This document shows, in pieces, positions 33,701-48,700 of a stretch of DNA of 64,000 bases. The translations under genes were made by a program, and so were the position numbers. Source of the stretch: Agrypnia vestita (Eukaryota > Arthropoda > Insecta > Trichoptera > Phryganeidae). A model generated the notes under the pieces. The model searched no databases and was not told where the DNA came from. It saw only the letters and a program-made list of their open reading frames with translations. The DNA lies in the NCBI GenBank assembly GCA_016648135.1, contig JADDOH010010888.1, positions 41,196-105,195 on the forward strand, given 5' to 3'. Numbering within the stretch: position 1 is the stretch's first letter; the number at the start of each line of letters is the position of its first letter.

Positions 33701-36700
33701 GGCAGAGCTACGGGCAATGGGTGATGGGAGAGGCGACGGAGAATATTTCTAAGGAGGGATATGCGCCTTCGCACATTATATAGCGCTGGTCTTGCATTGT
33801 TTGACAGATCCTTATTGGCCATAATTGTATTCAGAACACTATTTAATTTGTTACCCACAGTCACTCTTCTTTCCGTATCATTCTCAGCCTTGCCGTCTCT
33901 AAACTACTTTTTAAACACATAAACTCGTTCACTTGTTCTAAGTATTCGTTGTTTACAATTACATTACACTTAGTCACTCTTTGTCTCTCTCGAACACCAT
34001 TAGTTTCAATTTTCTGACATTCATTAGAAGTTAACTCTACATACTTACACACATTTATCTTAATTTATTAATATGTCCTTGTTACAGAACCAATAAGACA
34101 TTCCTATTTCTTTCTCTCTTATTTATTCTGAAGTATTGAAACAACCAATATTGAGTTTTGGGTTTATTTTTGATATTTGGCTTTTAATATGAATTCGATA
34201 TATGGACGATTTATGAACTTAAGACCTGTTATAAGAATAATTGAAGTAATTCGCATTATTATTCCATTTATATAGATCCCCTGGAAGTCTTACACAAAGT
34301 TATACGAAAACACAAGGGACTTGTACGACTTTGGATGGGCCCGGAGCTGGTGGTCATGATCTACAAACCTGAGGATGTGGAGGTAACTGGCTCACCCTTA
34401 TCTACGTATTAATTCTATGAAAGTATAATCAAAAAGTTGCGAAAATCAGCTCCCATACTTTTCAAAATTTTAACTTTTGGCGGGTTAGGTTGTGTTGGAG
34501 AGGATTCCCACCCGTCCAGAAGAATTTTCCAGTGTCAGGGTATGGCGTATATTCAGAATGTTGCGTATGTAGTGTTTACAGCCAAATAGTTAACATAATA
34601 CTGGAGTCAAAATATTGACGGTGACATGAGATTGGCATGGAGACATCGGACACGATCCTTCAACTAGCTTGGCTTGGCTACCTTCGGCAGATCTCGAAAT
34701 TACCCAAATGTAAAGGGCGTTTCTTACAGTAATTTGAAAATTTTATTTAATTTTCACTCATTTTTAAAAATGATTTAATGCCGAAATGGATAATGCGATC
34801 TAGACCAGCAAAAACTTCAGGGAGTCTTTTTCATTCAACTCACTATTAGAATTTATTATTTACACTTTGGGTAACTGTAACGGAGAATGTAAGTTTATTT
34901 TACATTTTTTAATATGAATTACAAAAAAAATCCACACTAGGTAAAACCTGTTCTGTAGTAGTTATTCTCACTTGAGAGTTATGTAATAGTAACAAATAAC
35001 AATAGTAAAGAAATATAAAATAAAAATAAATAATAAATCGTAAAAATGAAAGCAGAATGAAATTTAGTAATATATACAAAACATAAGAATTCATAAATCT
35101 AAAATAAAATAAAATATACATATAAAATTAAGATAAAAATTTAAGTAGATACAAAAATAAATACTATGTTAGAGTACACTTGAAATTATATAAAGCAGAT
35201 TTTGCCAATTCAGTAGTGTTGCTTTGTGTAATTTTTAAATAATAGTATTAATTAATAGTACAATGTTGATGCTGCAGTGATAAAAAATCGGTGTTTTGTT
35301 TCTTCTGTATATTACAACAGATTAATGGCATTCTTGCACGCACTTACAGAGCATCATGAAGTGCCGGTCCCTGTCAGCCAAACCTCCATTGGCTTATAAA
35401 ATGTGGATTGACAGCAGTGGAGAGGGAATCCTAACAACATGCGCATTGGGTAAGTCTATCCAGTCTATTGTTAATATAATTTATTTGCTTCCCTATGGTT
35501 TCGTCGATGAATTATTTTCTTTAATATAGCTTTTGGGTAGAGATGCGCGATTACGAGACATTTCCATAATCTTTTGCTTCATCAACTTCCAAAAATTAAA
35601 ATTTGACGGGGAAGGGGAGATAAATAAGAATATTCGTTAGCAGCTCTCCTGGTCGCGGCGTCACTTCTGAATTCTGGATCTCACTTCACAGATTCGGCGG
35701 GGGCTCTTGCCGGAAAAAAACTCGACAGCAAGAGCGATGGCGAAGATACTTCTCGGAGATAAACACTCGACGAGACTCGAGCTTCACATAAGCTCGACTT
35801 GGTATGGCCCGGCAGGAAAACACTCGACTGCGGCGGCAATATCGCTTCCTAGGTTCGCCAGGAATCCCTCCCGGACACTTCCTAGTAAGGCGAGGACTGT
35901 TGGAGCCTTCTGAGCAGTGTATCCTGGCTGGAAGTATCAGCGGACGGCTTTTATACCCTTTCGGCGAAGGTGGGGATGGATTAGCGAACAACCATTTATT
36001 TGCTGTTGCTAAGCGGAGCTCCCGGCAGCAAAATTCGCCGAAAATGTGCCGCTTTGGGAAGCTTAGTAATTTCGCAGCCGTGCGGTCGGGTTTAATAGCT
36101 TCCAAGAAATAGCCACATGTACGGGATTTTCGTTTACCTCCAGGTGCACATATCAATATAAATATGTAAATCCTCTTGGTCGACGGGACCACTTTTCGAA
36201 CGCTCCCGAAATATAAAATCTTGATTAGTGGATCAAATGCCGCACCTCTTTAAAGGTGTCCTTCCTCGTACGAACGGAACATCTACTAACGTAATATTAT
36301 CTAAGTTTTGGCCATATGATCGACTAAGATTAGGACTCCGTTTTCGTTGTGTTATGCGGTAATCAAATTCTTTTAGGTTCGTCTTTCATATCGAGAATCA
36401 AGGAAATAGATTTTAAATTGGACCGTACAAAAGAAATACGTCCAGAGGTGAATTAAACAAAGACTCTAGGTTTTGAAAAATTTTGTTTCGGTTTCCACAA
36501 ATCTTTTCATTTATATATCAACCAAAAATTTCATCACTAATCTGATGGGGGGTGGGATTTCAAAAGTATCTACTACTATTAAGTAATTAGTAGTTGGTGA
36601 ATTAGCACTCGTTACTAGTTATTCGTTATTCGTTGATGACAATATCTCGAGTTATTGGAATGATTTCAATAATTGAATTATTCGAGTTATGGTAACTCTA

Positions 36701-39700
36701 AATCGCATCTCTACTTTTGAGTACATACGCTACCTTAGATAGGAGTCCAAAAGCTCATAATTCAGTAGGAATTTTTTTTATTAGCAAAGCATCCAATATA
36801 TTAGTGGACTAAATATTTTTTAAAAACTATTCCAGGGAGACCTGGAATAGATTCCCTGGGACTTAACACATGTTCGGTTTTCTTACATTTCATACACCAT
36901 CTTTATTCGTACAAAATCTAAGCAAATTAAAATCTTTACTTACGATCTAGGATATCGTGTGAATCGAAGGGTTTACCTTAAAATTTAACTTGGTTGAAAA
37001 TTACCTGAACCTTGAAATGAACAAGTATGCTCTTGGTATAAAGCAGTAGCATTCTTGTCAGTAGGTAGGGGTATGCTTACTTAGATCTCGTCCTCTAATA
37101 CTCCAGCTGACCTATTTGCACTTGTTTTTGGGTATTTTGGGATCGATTTTGATGAGGCCAGACAACATGAATACAGCAACGTGAGGTATCGATTAGTTAG
37201 CCATCTGTTGCATTAACGAAGTCACAAACAATCAGTTTGTTTCTCTGTCATTGCTCATTAATATTATTTGATGAAGTAGAATATAAATATTGATCGCGTA
37301 TAAAACCGGAGATTATACAAAAATTAAATTTCAGATAAAGTGACTAAAAGTTTTCCAAGTAGTACTAGCGCCACGTTTTATACTAACAATAGCTAAGGTA
37401 AACTCATAATAAATTTCTAAGACAAATTCAACCCGCTAAATCATAACCGGTATGTATGAACTCAATTGTTACGACTGTTCGACATTTTACATCGGTAAAA
37501 CGGTACGTAATTTTTAATGTTAGAACAGAAAATTTGACTACTTGACATCACAAGTTTGTAAAAAAAAAATCGATCGTTCAATACGGAAATATTTATTTTA
37601 TTATCAGGCTTATATTAGTTTCACCTGTTTGTCTATTTGTATGGACAATATCTTATAATCGATATTTCGCCCACTTCGCAATTTCCAATCGAGCTGAAAT
37701 TTTTCAAATTGACGTATTCTCAGTGACAATATATAAGTCAATTATCAGATACACTAATTAATCAATTAATGCATCATAATTAAAGAATCAAAATTTTATT
37801 TATTTATTTTAGGAAAAGTTAACAGCAAAACTTAAATTAAGATACAAGAGATAAAAAATATAAAATTGTGCCAATTATAAACCTTCCACCTAAAATTAAT
37901 TATTAAAGATATTAGCAAAGCTTGACATTACGACAACTTATAGTTTCATTATATAGGGATAGGGGTGGGGGGGGGAAGAGCGGAGTGGGATGTAGGATTA
38001 GGATAACAAAAAAAGTATGGGAGTATATGGGAATATAAATTATAAATTAAGTCAAATAGTTAGGGTACGGTTGTGAATTTAATTTTTATTTAATGTCCCG
38101 AATATGGGAGAATACTTAGTTAACGTTGGACAAAGAAGCTATAACTATTTTGGACCCAAATTACTTAAATGCATTGATGAATTAAAGCGATCCAGAGTAA
38201 CCAAAATTTACAACTCTAACATAAAATACAAAATAAAACAGTGGACCCGAAACAAGGGGAGAGATAAAATAGGCACACTTACGCAAACACACCAACACAC
38301 ACTATAACCTCATATATATGATATATTTTTTATTATGATACTTTAATCACTTTATTATGTTACTTTAATATACAATACTGCATCAAATACAAATAATTAT
38401 TTTATTATATATATCTACATAGGTACTATGTCTTGAGAATGAATAGTGCTATATATTCGAAACTTCGGGTGTGTAAAAGTCCTTTTCAGGACTATTTGAC
38501 GCGAAAATACGTGAATTATTTTCTTTTTAAAAACCACGCTTATATTTAAATGTACAAAAAATCTTCTTCATTCTCCAAATAAAAGTGTGGGCACTTTGTG
38601 TTTTTTTTTTTTTCATTTAAGTAATTAATGAAGAGATTCTACAATTAATTAATGAAGGGATTCTACAATCAATGCGAATATTAAAGTCCAGCTTAAAATG
38701 CTCAGAGGTTTAACAAAAGGTTTCTCTGATATCCAGAGTACTTTGATATTCGCGAACATCACTTCTCATATTCTACGCTATTTTTTTTAGTTTGATTCCG
38801 TGCTTTTCTGTTGGAGTCTTCGAATATCCTCCACCAATCATCTCTTCATTATGTTCCAGACTCCATGTGGAAGGATCACCGAAAACTCATATCCCCCGGC
38901 TTCTGCAGTGCTACTCTGCGCTCCTACCAGCCCGCCTTGCAGCGCCAGGCGAACCAGATGGTGAAGGACCTTGAACAGTTCCGCGGGATGGGGGTCGTGG
39001 ATTACGAGATGGTCCTCAGCAGATACGTCGCAGACTACAACTCAGGTGGTGCAATGAGCTTGTGATTTATTCACATCTGTATCTACAAGTGCAAAGAATT
39101 AGGATTAGAATTAGGAGGAGTGGGCAGATTGATGCATGGAAATTCAACCTCATATTTAATGTAACAAAATTGAGTTAAACATTTTAAAAAATTGCCTTGC
39201 ATGGCATAACCAATAAATATTATAATAGCAATCAAAATAACTATTAAAGTTAGAAGATAATGACAATATATTGAGTATAGTAAAAATGGGTATTGTATCA
39301 TTTTGCCCCACCTACGGGGCACTTCGATACAATGTGTAAATTTTATAAGAATGACGTCTCATTTTCTTCAAAGTTTTTCGAAATTTCAATGCCATGTAGC
39401 AAATGGAGAATGTTAATAGATATGCAATATCGCTTGAAACATTGCTCGACGAACTGAGCGAGCGTTGTATTATTATGTCACATGCAGTGAACGCCGGTCG
39501 GTGGAACCCTTATTTTTAAAATTTCATATCTCGGAATCTCCTTGATGTATCGAAATAATTTTTTCACACATATTTTTTATTTTTGATTGTGAATACGGAG
39601 AGCTTAATCTCAAAATTAGTGAATATTCTTCATAAGCTTTAAGCCATGTATTCACTAGGGGACAAATAGCGCAGCATTCCGCGCGGCATGTCGCATGAAC

Positions 39701-42700
39701 ATCTACGTTCATGTTTCGGGGACAATGACGCGGTCATTTGACGTGTCCGGGACTCACATATCTTGTCGCGGAAATGTCACCCGATGAGGTTATGATGACA
39801 GCTGCGGTATCTATTTACACTTCGCCATTTAGCGAAAACGGGGTTCCGCGCAATTCGAAATGTTTTGTTGGGTCGCAATTTCAAATTAACGAGGTTTTAC
39901 TGTAGTAAATTGAATATTATAAAAAACAAGGTCCTTTTTGCAAATAATTATTGTTTTCTACACGTCGCGGAAATGTCGCCCTATGAGGTTATGATGACAG
40001 CTGCGCATCCATTTATGTTAACGAGTTTATCGAAACGTAAGAGGAGAAAAAGGTGGTGGATGCGAAATTATTTACTGCAAAGAGAAAGAAGGACGGATAT
40101 TCTATGCGATCTTCGATCGATACAGCTCGATGAGTTCAAGAACAATTTCGTTTCCCCACATTGTCATCTTGACAGATACAGCGCATGCGTATTCACTTGT
40201 AAACATACCACGTGGTACTGACGCTCCGCGTAATGTTGCAGTGAGCTCGCTCGGGTACCGTGCGCATGGCAACGTTGCCACGGCACGTAGAAATGCTGCG
40301 CTATGTTGTGCGCGACGTCGCGGAACAGTGCACGACGTTGCAACGTCACGTAGACTCTATGCCGCGCGTGCTGTTGAGGGACAATTTGTCCCCTAGTGAA
40401 TACATGGCTTTAGTAGTAAAAGAAGAGCGGCAGCTTTGATCTTGGTGTGGACATTTTTACCACTTGCGTGGCAATAAATCAGTAGATTGGATGTCCTCGA
40501 CTGCGCTGTTTGGAAGTCCACGGATCACCGTACGCTTCGTATGCTCGGCGTCGGTTGTGAAGGAGTGGAACTCTCGTCCCGCTTTTTGGAGCCCTCGGAT
40601 AGAAGCTAGTAAGTCGGAGATATTTTTGATGCGCAAATATGGTGCTCACGATACGGTATCGCAAGTCGCAACCGTTCGTCGCCCTACTGCGATCCTTCCA
40701 CCTCAAGTAGAGGCGGGTCGTTCACGAATGAACTGTTCTTTAAGAATAAGTTCACTTTACTAAACGAATGAACTGTATAGTTCACTTTAGTGAATTTTCG
40801 TTTATTAGTTCAGTAGGTGGAAAATAAATCGTTCATTAAATCATAAATTCTAAATCCCAAAATCGACAAAATCTTTGGTAGGCATTTAAATTTTTCTCTC
40901 TGTCAGTTTTTGCGGCGGTCGAATCATCAAATTTTCGGAAATCGAAAGCACCTCTCCCTCTTATATATACCTGGGGAGATAGCAAACATTTTCCGGTGGG
41001 AAAGACTCTTCTTATTTATTTTGGGAAGTTTATGTAGATAAAAGTAGGTTGTGAAATTCTATCCTCCCGTCAAATTTTATTTTTTGGGAAGTTGATATAG
41101 GTAAAATGAGATTTCTATGGAAACCGAAAGCACCCCTTTCCCCATGGATTTGAAAATTCGAGGGATTAAATCTCTGGAATTCGAAACAACCTCCCCCCCC
41201 GGATCCGATATTTTTGGGAGACTGAATGATGAAATCTCTGGAAACTGTTAGCACCCTCCGTGGATTTTAAAATTTTTGGCACCGAACGATGAGAAAAATT
41301 TCTTGGTGGGAAAGTGAACAGTTCACTTGAGTGAACGATTCAGTGAACGATAGTTCAGTCAGCTGAACTAAAATTCTCATCTCTAGCCTCAAGATACGAA
41401 CAATAAATCAATGCCCACGGGATTTTTTTTTTCAATTCCTTAGAGTCTTCGATACTCTGAGTACTCTACATGCGGCTAAAACGCCTAATCTACAACTACA
41501 AGTGCGTCAGCTCTATAACTTCGACACTTTTACAAAGTACTTATTATAATAAACATCGCCTGTTTTATAATTACTAGCTATTTGTACCCGGCGTTGCACG
41601 GGTCAAGGATTAAGTTGAAAATAAATTTGTGGGGGGAAACAAAGGTTTGATTCGAACTGTACAGATTTGCTTCGAAAATATATCAACGGAGGGGAAGGGT
41701 TAAAAGAATAGGGGGGGGAATGTCGCATACGTTACCTGGCGAGTCCTTAGGAATAAGTTTCCAAATTTTGGGTTCAATCGGTCAAACTGTGCATGGAAAA
41801 TATATCAAGGGACGGAAAGGATTAAAAAAATAAGGGGGAAATGTCATTTATGTTACCCGCCGAGTCCTTAAGTATAAGTTTCCAAATTTTGAGTCCGATC
41901 GGTCAAACTGAACAGATTTGCATAGAAAATACATCGGCGGAGGGGAAGGGTTAAAAGAATAGCGGGGAAATATCACCTATGTTACCCGCCGGGTCCTAAA
42001 GCATACGTATGCAAAGTTTGAATCAAATCGGATAAACGGTATAGATTTGTATAAAGAACAGACAGACAGACAGACAGACATTGAGTTTTATAGGTATAGA
42101 TGAATTCGAAAGAGTAAAAAATTTTATGCAAAAATCCTCTAAACATTTTACAGTTGCCGACAACTTCTTGAAAATTTTTGGCGTAGTGGGGGAATGCGCA
42201 GAAGACAAATTTTGGGTCTCGTTGGTGGAATGGTACATGCGCAAACTTCCCCCGACTACGCCGAAAAATTTCAAGATGTTTGCCGGCTACTGTACGTGAC
42301 ATTTAAAAATTTCAAATTAATTAGGCGTCAGTTTTAAAATTAGCTATAGTAAATTAGACGACTAAAACTTAAACAAAATTTATTTATATACAGATCATAA
42401 TTTAGAGTAGCTTGTTGGTCTGAGTAGCTCATTGGTCTTGTGGTTAGGACTCTCGCCTCGTGATCCAAAGATCGCTGGTTTGAACCTCTCTCCAGACCAG
42501 CAAGTTAGCCCTATTTTCATAGCACAAGCGTTTTGCTTAGTTTGAAAATAGTAGAATATTAATATGACACGTATTCCGTGGTGCATTTCTATTTTTATAA
42601 AAAAAATGGGTGCACGAGTCGACGCTGTCTGCCTCGTCGCACTCAGTCAGGTGGAACGCCCACGGGAGCTGATTGGTTTGCTTTATATGCCTTCGGCGCG

Positions 42701-45700
42701 CGGTCAGTCGCATGGTATCGGGCGTGTGTCGTCAAGAGAGAGGGGTTTGCTACCTGTTAAAGGCGTACGTACTCATTCACTGGGATTGTTGTACAATGGA
42801 GATCATTGGGATAATATCTTCACGATATTTTCAACTCGTTCGGCCGGGATCTTGCTCGCGTCAGATGAGATTGAATAATATTATGATTTTTTAACTTTAC
42901 AGGAACCACATGATTAATTATGTTATAACAAAACCATCTCACGGCATCGTGTAACACAAATATTTGTTTTCTGTCCTCACTGTACAGCCAAACCGAATTT
43001 CAATATAATGCTGGGATCATTTACGAAGGCAGAATATAATCACTCCAAGCTATCGTCCCGACATTTCCTTTACATAAAAGATCCATCACATTATGAACTT
43101 TTATTAACTTATGGCATCTTGTATATAATATATAAAAAAAATTGTTCTATTTGCAGAAACGTTGTTTGGTTATAAAATATCCTTCAGAGAAGGCAAGAAT
43201 GACTCAATGATACACGGACCAGAAATGTAAGTTCTTTTTAAAAATATATAATTTATGGCATATCGATCAAGAAATGAGGCGTTAGTCCCAACCTCTAGTC
43301 AATTATCTGTATAAATTTATACATGCGTTTTTATATTGGAACACATAAATATATTTACACAGATACACAAACATATACGCACACATACACATATTTAAAA
43401 AAATATAAAGTGTAAAATTAAGCTGGATGGATAGAATGAAGACGTTATGGTTCGCATGAATCGCGTAAGAAAAATAAGTAATTATAAACATAAAAAAACC
43501 GAAAGCTTCAATATCTCGGACATGTGATATCCAGAGAAGTACGAGACTTATGTCTCATAATGCAGTAAAATATTGCCCAAGTCGGGGCCCTGGATGAAGG
43601 AGAACATCATGACTAAAAAACCTGAGATAGTGGTTTTGACTAAACTATTCCGGGCCACACAATGACGCCGAAAAGTACACTGCGCCGGGTAAATTAGCGA
43701 ACGGAATAGGGCCGATGCAATTTCTGAGAAAGAGAAAAGAAAAGGGGCAAAATCCAGCTTTCAGAATCCCACTACTCACCGGACGCATGTGCACAACTTC
43801 TGGAAGGGTGTGCGGTTCCAATGTAGGTCTCCTAAGCCGCGTTCGGACATGTAATCAATAACATGACGCACATCATCCTCGCAACGAGGAACCGCCGAAG
43901 AAGAAGAATTCCAGGCCGCATTAATCATGCGGTAGTCATAAGTTTCTTTATTACCGAGCCCCATCCAGTGGACTAGAGGAAGTATCGAGATATCTCGATA
44001 CTTACGTCGGTTTACCACACTACCTAGAAGGCATAAAGCTTACAATAAAGTTCTTATAGCCAACACGGTAGGATAGGGCAAGAAGAGGAAAGCAGGGGGA
44101 TCACTCTCTTTACACCATCGCAATAGAGCAGATCGAGATAGGGAATTCAGCAATGGTTCTACCGAACCTCCTCAACTGTCCAGTACTGCAACGCCCATAA
44201 AACAGCACACTGTGGAATTCACTGTATGTAATGTTATTTTTAGCCAGACATATTCGATTCCTGGATTGTCTCTACATACTGTAAATTTCAGGCGCAAACA
44301 AAAACAACATACATACAATGCGCAACATGAACACAAAGGAAACCAGAACACCGCGGAGCACCGAAAGACCATCATCGCATAATTTCTCCCTGCCACTCCA
44401 TCCATCGGCAAAGTTGCTGAAAGAGAAGTGCTGTGGAGGCTGATCTCGCGTCGGGTACCTACTAGCCGAAAGGCGCCGCGGTTTGTTCACATTAACGTAA
44501 ACAAACCACGCGGATCTGCTGTCTTAATACGTCCCTGTCGGTCCATGTAACAATCTTCACACATACACACGACATACACATACACACGAGGTATGCGACC
44601 AGAAACACCTTAACTATCGATCAATGCACTTCCCATGAAATAACATACTTAGGATTCTTATAAATAATAGTACAAATAAAATATGAAATCATTAGAATGG
44701 TGCCGTGACCAGGAGCAATCACAAAGACTTCGCATATGTAGTGAACATATCTTCAATGGAATATGAATGTTTTATATAAGCTCCATGATCAGGAGTATTA
44801 TATGACACATGACTACAGAAACAAATAAATATGAAATGTTCTATGGACAATGTAGACACACAGATAAATACAATTTAATTTTCATTTAGAATTCTAGAAT
44901 ATCACAATGGCAGACGAAGAGTAATAAAAGTATATTTGTTGGAAAGAGACTTAAAGATCAGCCAGGAAGTGGTTCAGTTAAATACCATTGTATTATATTA
45001 TACTCTTCTAGTATAGGTTATCATAAATGTTGACACACTTTCCATCATTTTATTCTGCTTTTATTATCACAGGAGAGGCTTCTCCAGAATTCATCCAGCT
45101 TATTTTTCAATTAATTTTGTGTACATTGCCCATTATTCATCGTATCTCGTGTACATCGCTCTGACCTTTTGAGAAGTAAAATCATGCGCATCCCATGAAT
45201 CCTTATGACAGTTTTTCAATGCAATAAAGGGATTCTACAATACTTATTTGTGCCAATTGATATCAATTAGCATAAATAAGCATGGATAATACGTGGAACA
45301 TTTTCAAATACAGTACCCATGAATCGAACGCCATGTGTAGGTCATTCCATTTAAGAAAGACAATCCAGTTAGTATGTGTAAGCCATGCGTACGATGCACA
45401 TTGTTTTTTGTGTTGGTATTTATGGGTTTAAACATGTGGTGGACAATCATAGCTGAAATTGTTGAACGTTACATTGTGTAAAGTGATCACTTTAGCCAGC
45501 CACATGATTGGTCATAAGTCTATAAACACCCAAAAATACTACTTTCCTACCTATTTTCCCATATAAATAGCTTCGTCTCTGTGAGACATCTAAAATATAT
45601 CTTGATTAATAACGATCCCTCTGGCGACAAAAATCCAGCAAGTGTGTTTTTGAAAAAATTTAACACACTCAAAATATTGTAAATATATTATGTGTTTACT

Positions 45701-48700
45701 AGAGTGACTGCTACGATCTACAAGCGGATGAAGGAGTTTTGGTACTTTCCAGACTTTACATACAGACACAGTAAAGAAGGCAAGATCCAAATAGAAGGCA
45801 CCAAAGTCATCAGAGAGCGGTTTTCGATGATTCTCGATGTCATGATGAAAACATTTGATGTCACGAAAGGTAAGTCATATTCTAATCCTGATTCAATGAA
45901 TCCCCTCCCGACAATGGCCGCCATAATCACTTTTGTATATGTTAAATTATATATTATATTATATATGCGTAAAAAATATATTTTCTTTTTATAAAATATT
46001 CTGCAACAAATTTCGACAGTATTCGTATATTCAATGTTTTTTCTCAAGGACTTTTAAACGCAAGCTTATGAATTTTTAAACAGTCTCTCATTTTAAAGTA
46101 AGATGGCGGACGAAACTTACTAATGACACTAGCCGAAATATTTATGTTAAATTTCTTCATGCATTGACGACTTTTTTATTCTAACTCACTCTCACTTACG
46201 GTACATTTATTTTATAACATCTCATACTATTGCGTATTATGACACATTAATCTTACATACACTCATCTTACGTTCCATGGAACTAAATTCATCATCCACT
46301 TCACTTCGCGCGTGCAAGCAAAGTTGCCTGGGAAAGGCTTTCCTTGCATCTCTCGAAGGTTTCGATGGACTCTGGTGTCCAAGAAACGAGCTCTTAACTT
46401 TTTTTGATCCCTCGGAAGATGTTGTTGAGTGGGGTTTGCGTGTCTGCAGCTCTGGGCAGAAACTTTCTATAAAAATTGAGAGCTCCCAGAAGCCGGCGGT
46501 TGATGGTCTACGTAGGGTGAGATCGCATCGAAGGCCTAAATTAAGTGCAAGTGTGAAGCTGCCGTAGGTGGCATGGTGCTGCCATGTACTGTTAACGCAC
46601 CCCAGAGACAGTGAAGTGGTTAGAGCAGTTTCTTCGTTTTGCTTCGTCAGCGGCGTAGCGAGGAAACTGCTTTAGCATTAAAACAATGCAATATATGTAT
46701 TTATATATGTATTGTATGAGATTGTATCGTAATACATTTTATATACAAAATATTTAAAAGAAGTAGATTTTTTTATAGGTTTGCTGGTCATCATCTAAGA
46801 AATATTTCGTTAAATTATAATTTTAGGGATTTTTTTTATCGGAAACGGCTTATCTGTGAAATCAAAAAAGTCCATTTTCATGAGATCCTTAACAAAATAT
46901 GGAGTTTCTGTCGAAATTTACCACTAAAACTGACCACTTCTGAATTTTAAGAATACACTTAATATAAATAAACATCTGCCACGATTAATGTTGGTAGGGG
47001 ACTAAAAATTTAAAACGTCGCTCATTCTTTTTTATTTAGCCATTTTGCTTTTCGCACCTCGGATTGCACACCAAATTAGAGAACCAAAAAGTGCATTTTA
47101 TATATAAACAATTATGATGCCAACTACTTATTATATTTTCTACAATGAATCCACTTCATTTTAGAATAGTAAAAGTATACTGTTTTGTGTTTAATATAGT
47201 AATGCGATATTAAAGGTTTTTTTAATCTCGGAATAATGTCGTTTAAAATGATAAGCTCGGAAGGGCACTTTCTCATTGGTTCAAACGCTGTAAGGCATTC
47301 CTTTTAATCAAAAAATTTGAATTCGGAAAATGGTACGTATATCTAAATATTTATATATTAAAAGTGTAGGTACCGGCGCCTTTTTTTCAAATAATGTGTG
47401 CGAATTCGAATAGAACGTTGTGTCAAAATTTCAAAGCAATAGTTGAAGAGCTTTAGGAGATTTACGATTTTGGACATTTACATTTTTATTTATATAAATA
47501 AATAAATACTGTACGCGACACAAAAATCGCCGCGTACGCGGGGAAAAGATGGCAAAAAGTGGACTGTATTTTGAATGGGAAATGAAGGACATTTCGACTC
47601 GCCTTTTTGTGTTTTTGGCGTCCCTCGATGCGATATAACCTCACCAAACAACTGTTTCACTTGGTTGGCCACCAACGTTCGTTACTCCCGAAGTTCGGCG
47701 AAGACGAAATTAAACGAAAATTATAAAATGTACAATTTAACAACGAGACGAAAAATTGGAGCTTTAAAACAAGCCTTGTCGAAACGAGAGGGGATTGGAA
47801 ACAATTGAGGGTAGAATATTTTTCGATAGCGACCAATCAGTGTTGCCACATAAAAAAAGAACAATATTCATTTGAATCGATTTCTGTGCCAACATGACGT
47901 CACGAATACCGAACAAATACAGATATACTTATTACATGCTATGACATGCATTCATCTTGCTTGCTTGTATTCACACTTTTAAAGCATTAAAGCATTCTTT
48001 CCTTCCTTTATATTATTTCAATAATAAATAAATATTATTAGATATTTCAGATTCAGGTGAGAAGGTCCCCGCCTTTATGGATTTACTCTTGGAAGCGGAA
48101 CGCCAGGGACAACTGACCAGAAACCAAGTCCTTGATGAGATGTTGAATATGTGGGGCGCTGTAAGTATTTTTATGTTTGTTTAAGTTGAGTAGCACCGAG
48201 CAATGCACGAAATGTTCCTTGACTCACTACTTCTAAAAGTAAAATAATCCATTAGAAATCACCCTTAGTTACGGTTACACCTATATTTATATGTAGGCAG
48301 AATATTTTTTCTTACGAGTATAAAGCCAGCATTATGATTAACTGTAACTGGTTGCGGATATTGTATAGGAACCGTATGTTTTTCCGAGAAACGATTCTCG
48401 ACGTTTCGTTGAATTCTTATTCAACGTCATCAGGAGGACGACCTTTACCCGCGGAGGTAGAGTGCGGACTGATTAATGCTTTCGAGGGCCTAAATTATAT
48501 GCACTTTTTTGTGGAGTGTTCACTTCTTTTACAATAGAGGTCGCCAGTGTGCAATATGTACTAGTTACGTCGGCGGATTTTACTGCGACGTCTCACAAGG
48601 GTTGAATCGATGTTGCAAGAACATGGTGCCAAATACTTGATAGTTTATAACTGTCGTCTCTATTGAAATTGGGATGTTTGTATATTTCAATGGACTCCCT

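Noticed and set aside
35686..36192. 168-codon minus-strand frame
   Set aside because: Lies in a GC-rich LTR-like block with no recognisable domain; Arg/Ser/Pro-rich translation is typical of non-coding GC-rich DNA.
36231..37790. Additional P450 exon or second P450 copy in intron 3
   Set aside because: Exon phases on either side already join, and no P450 motif is visible there.
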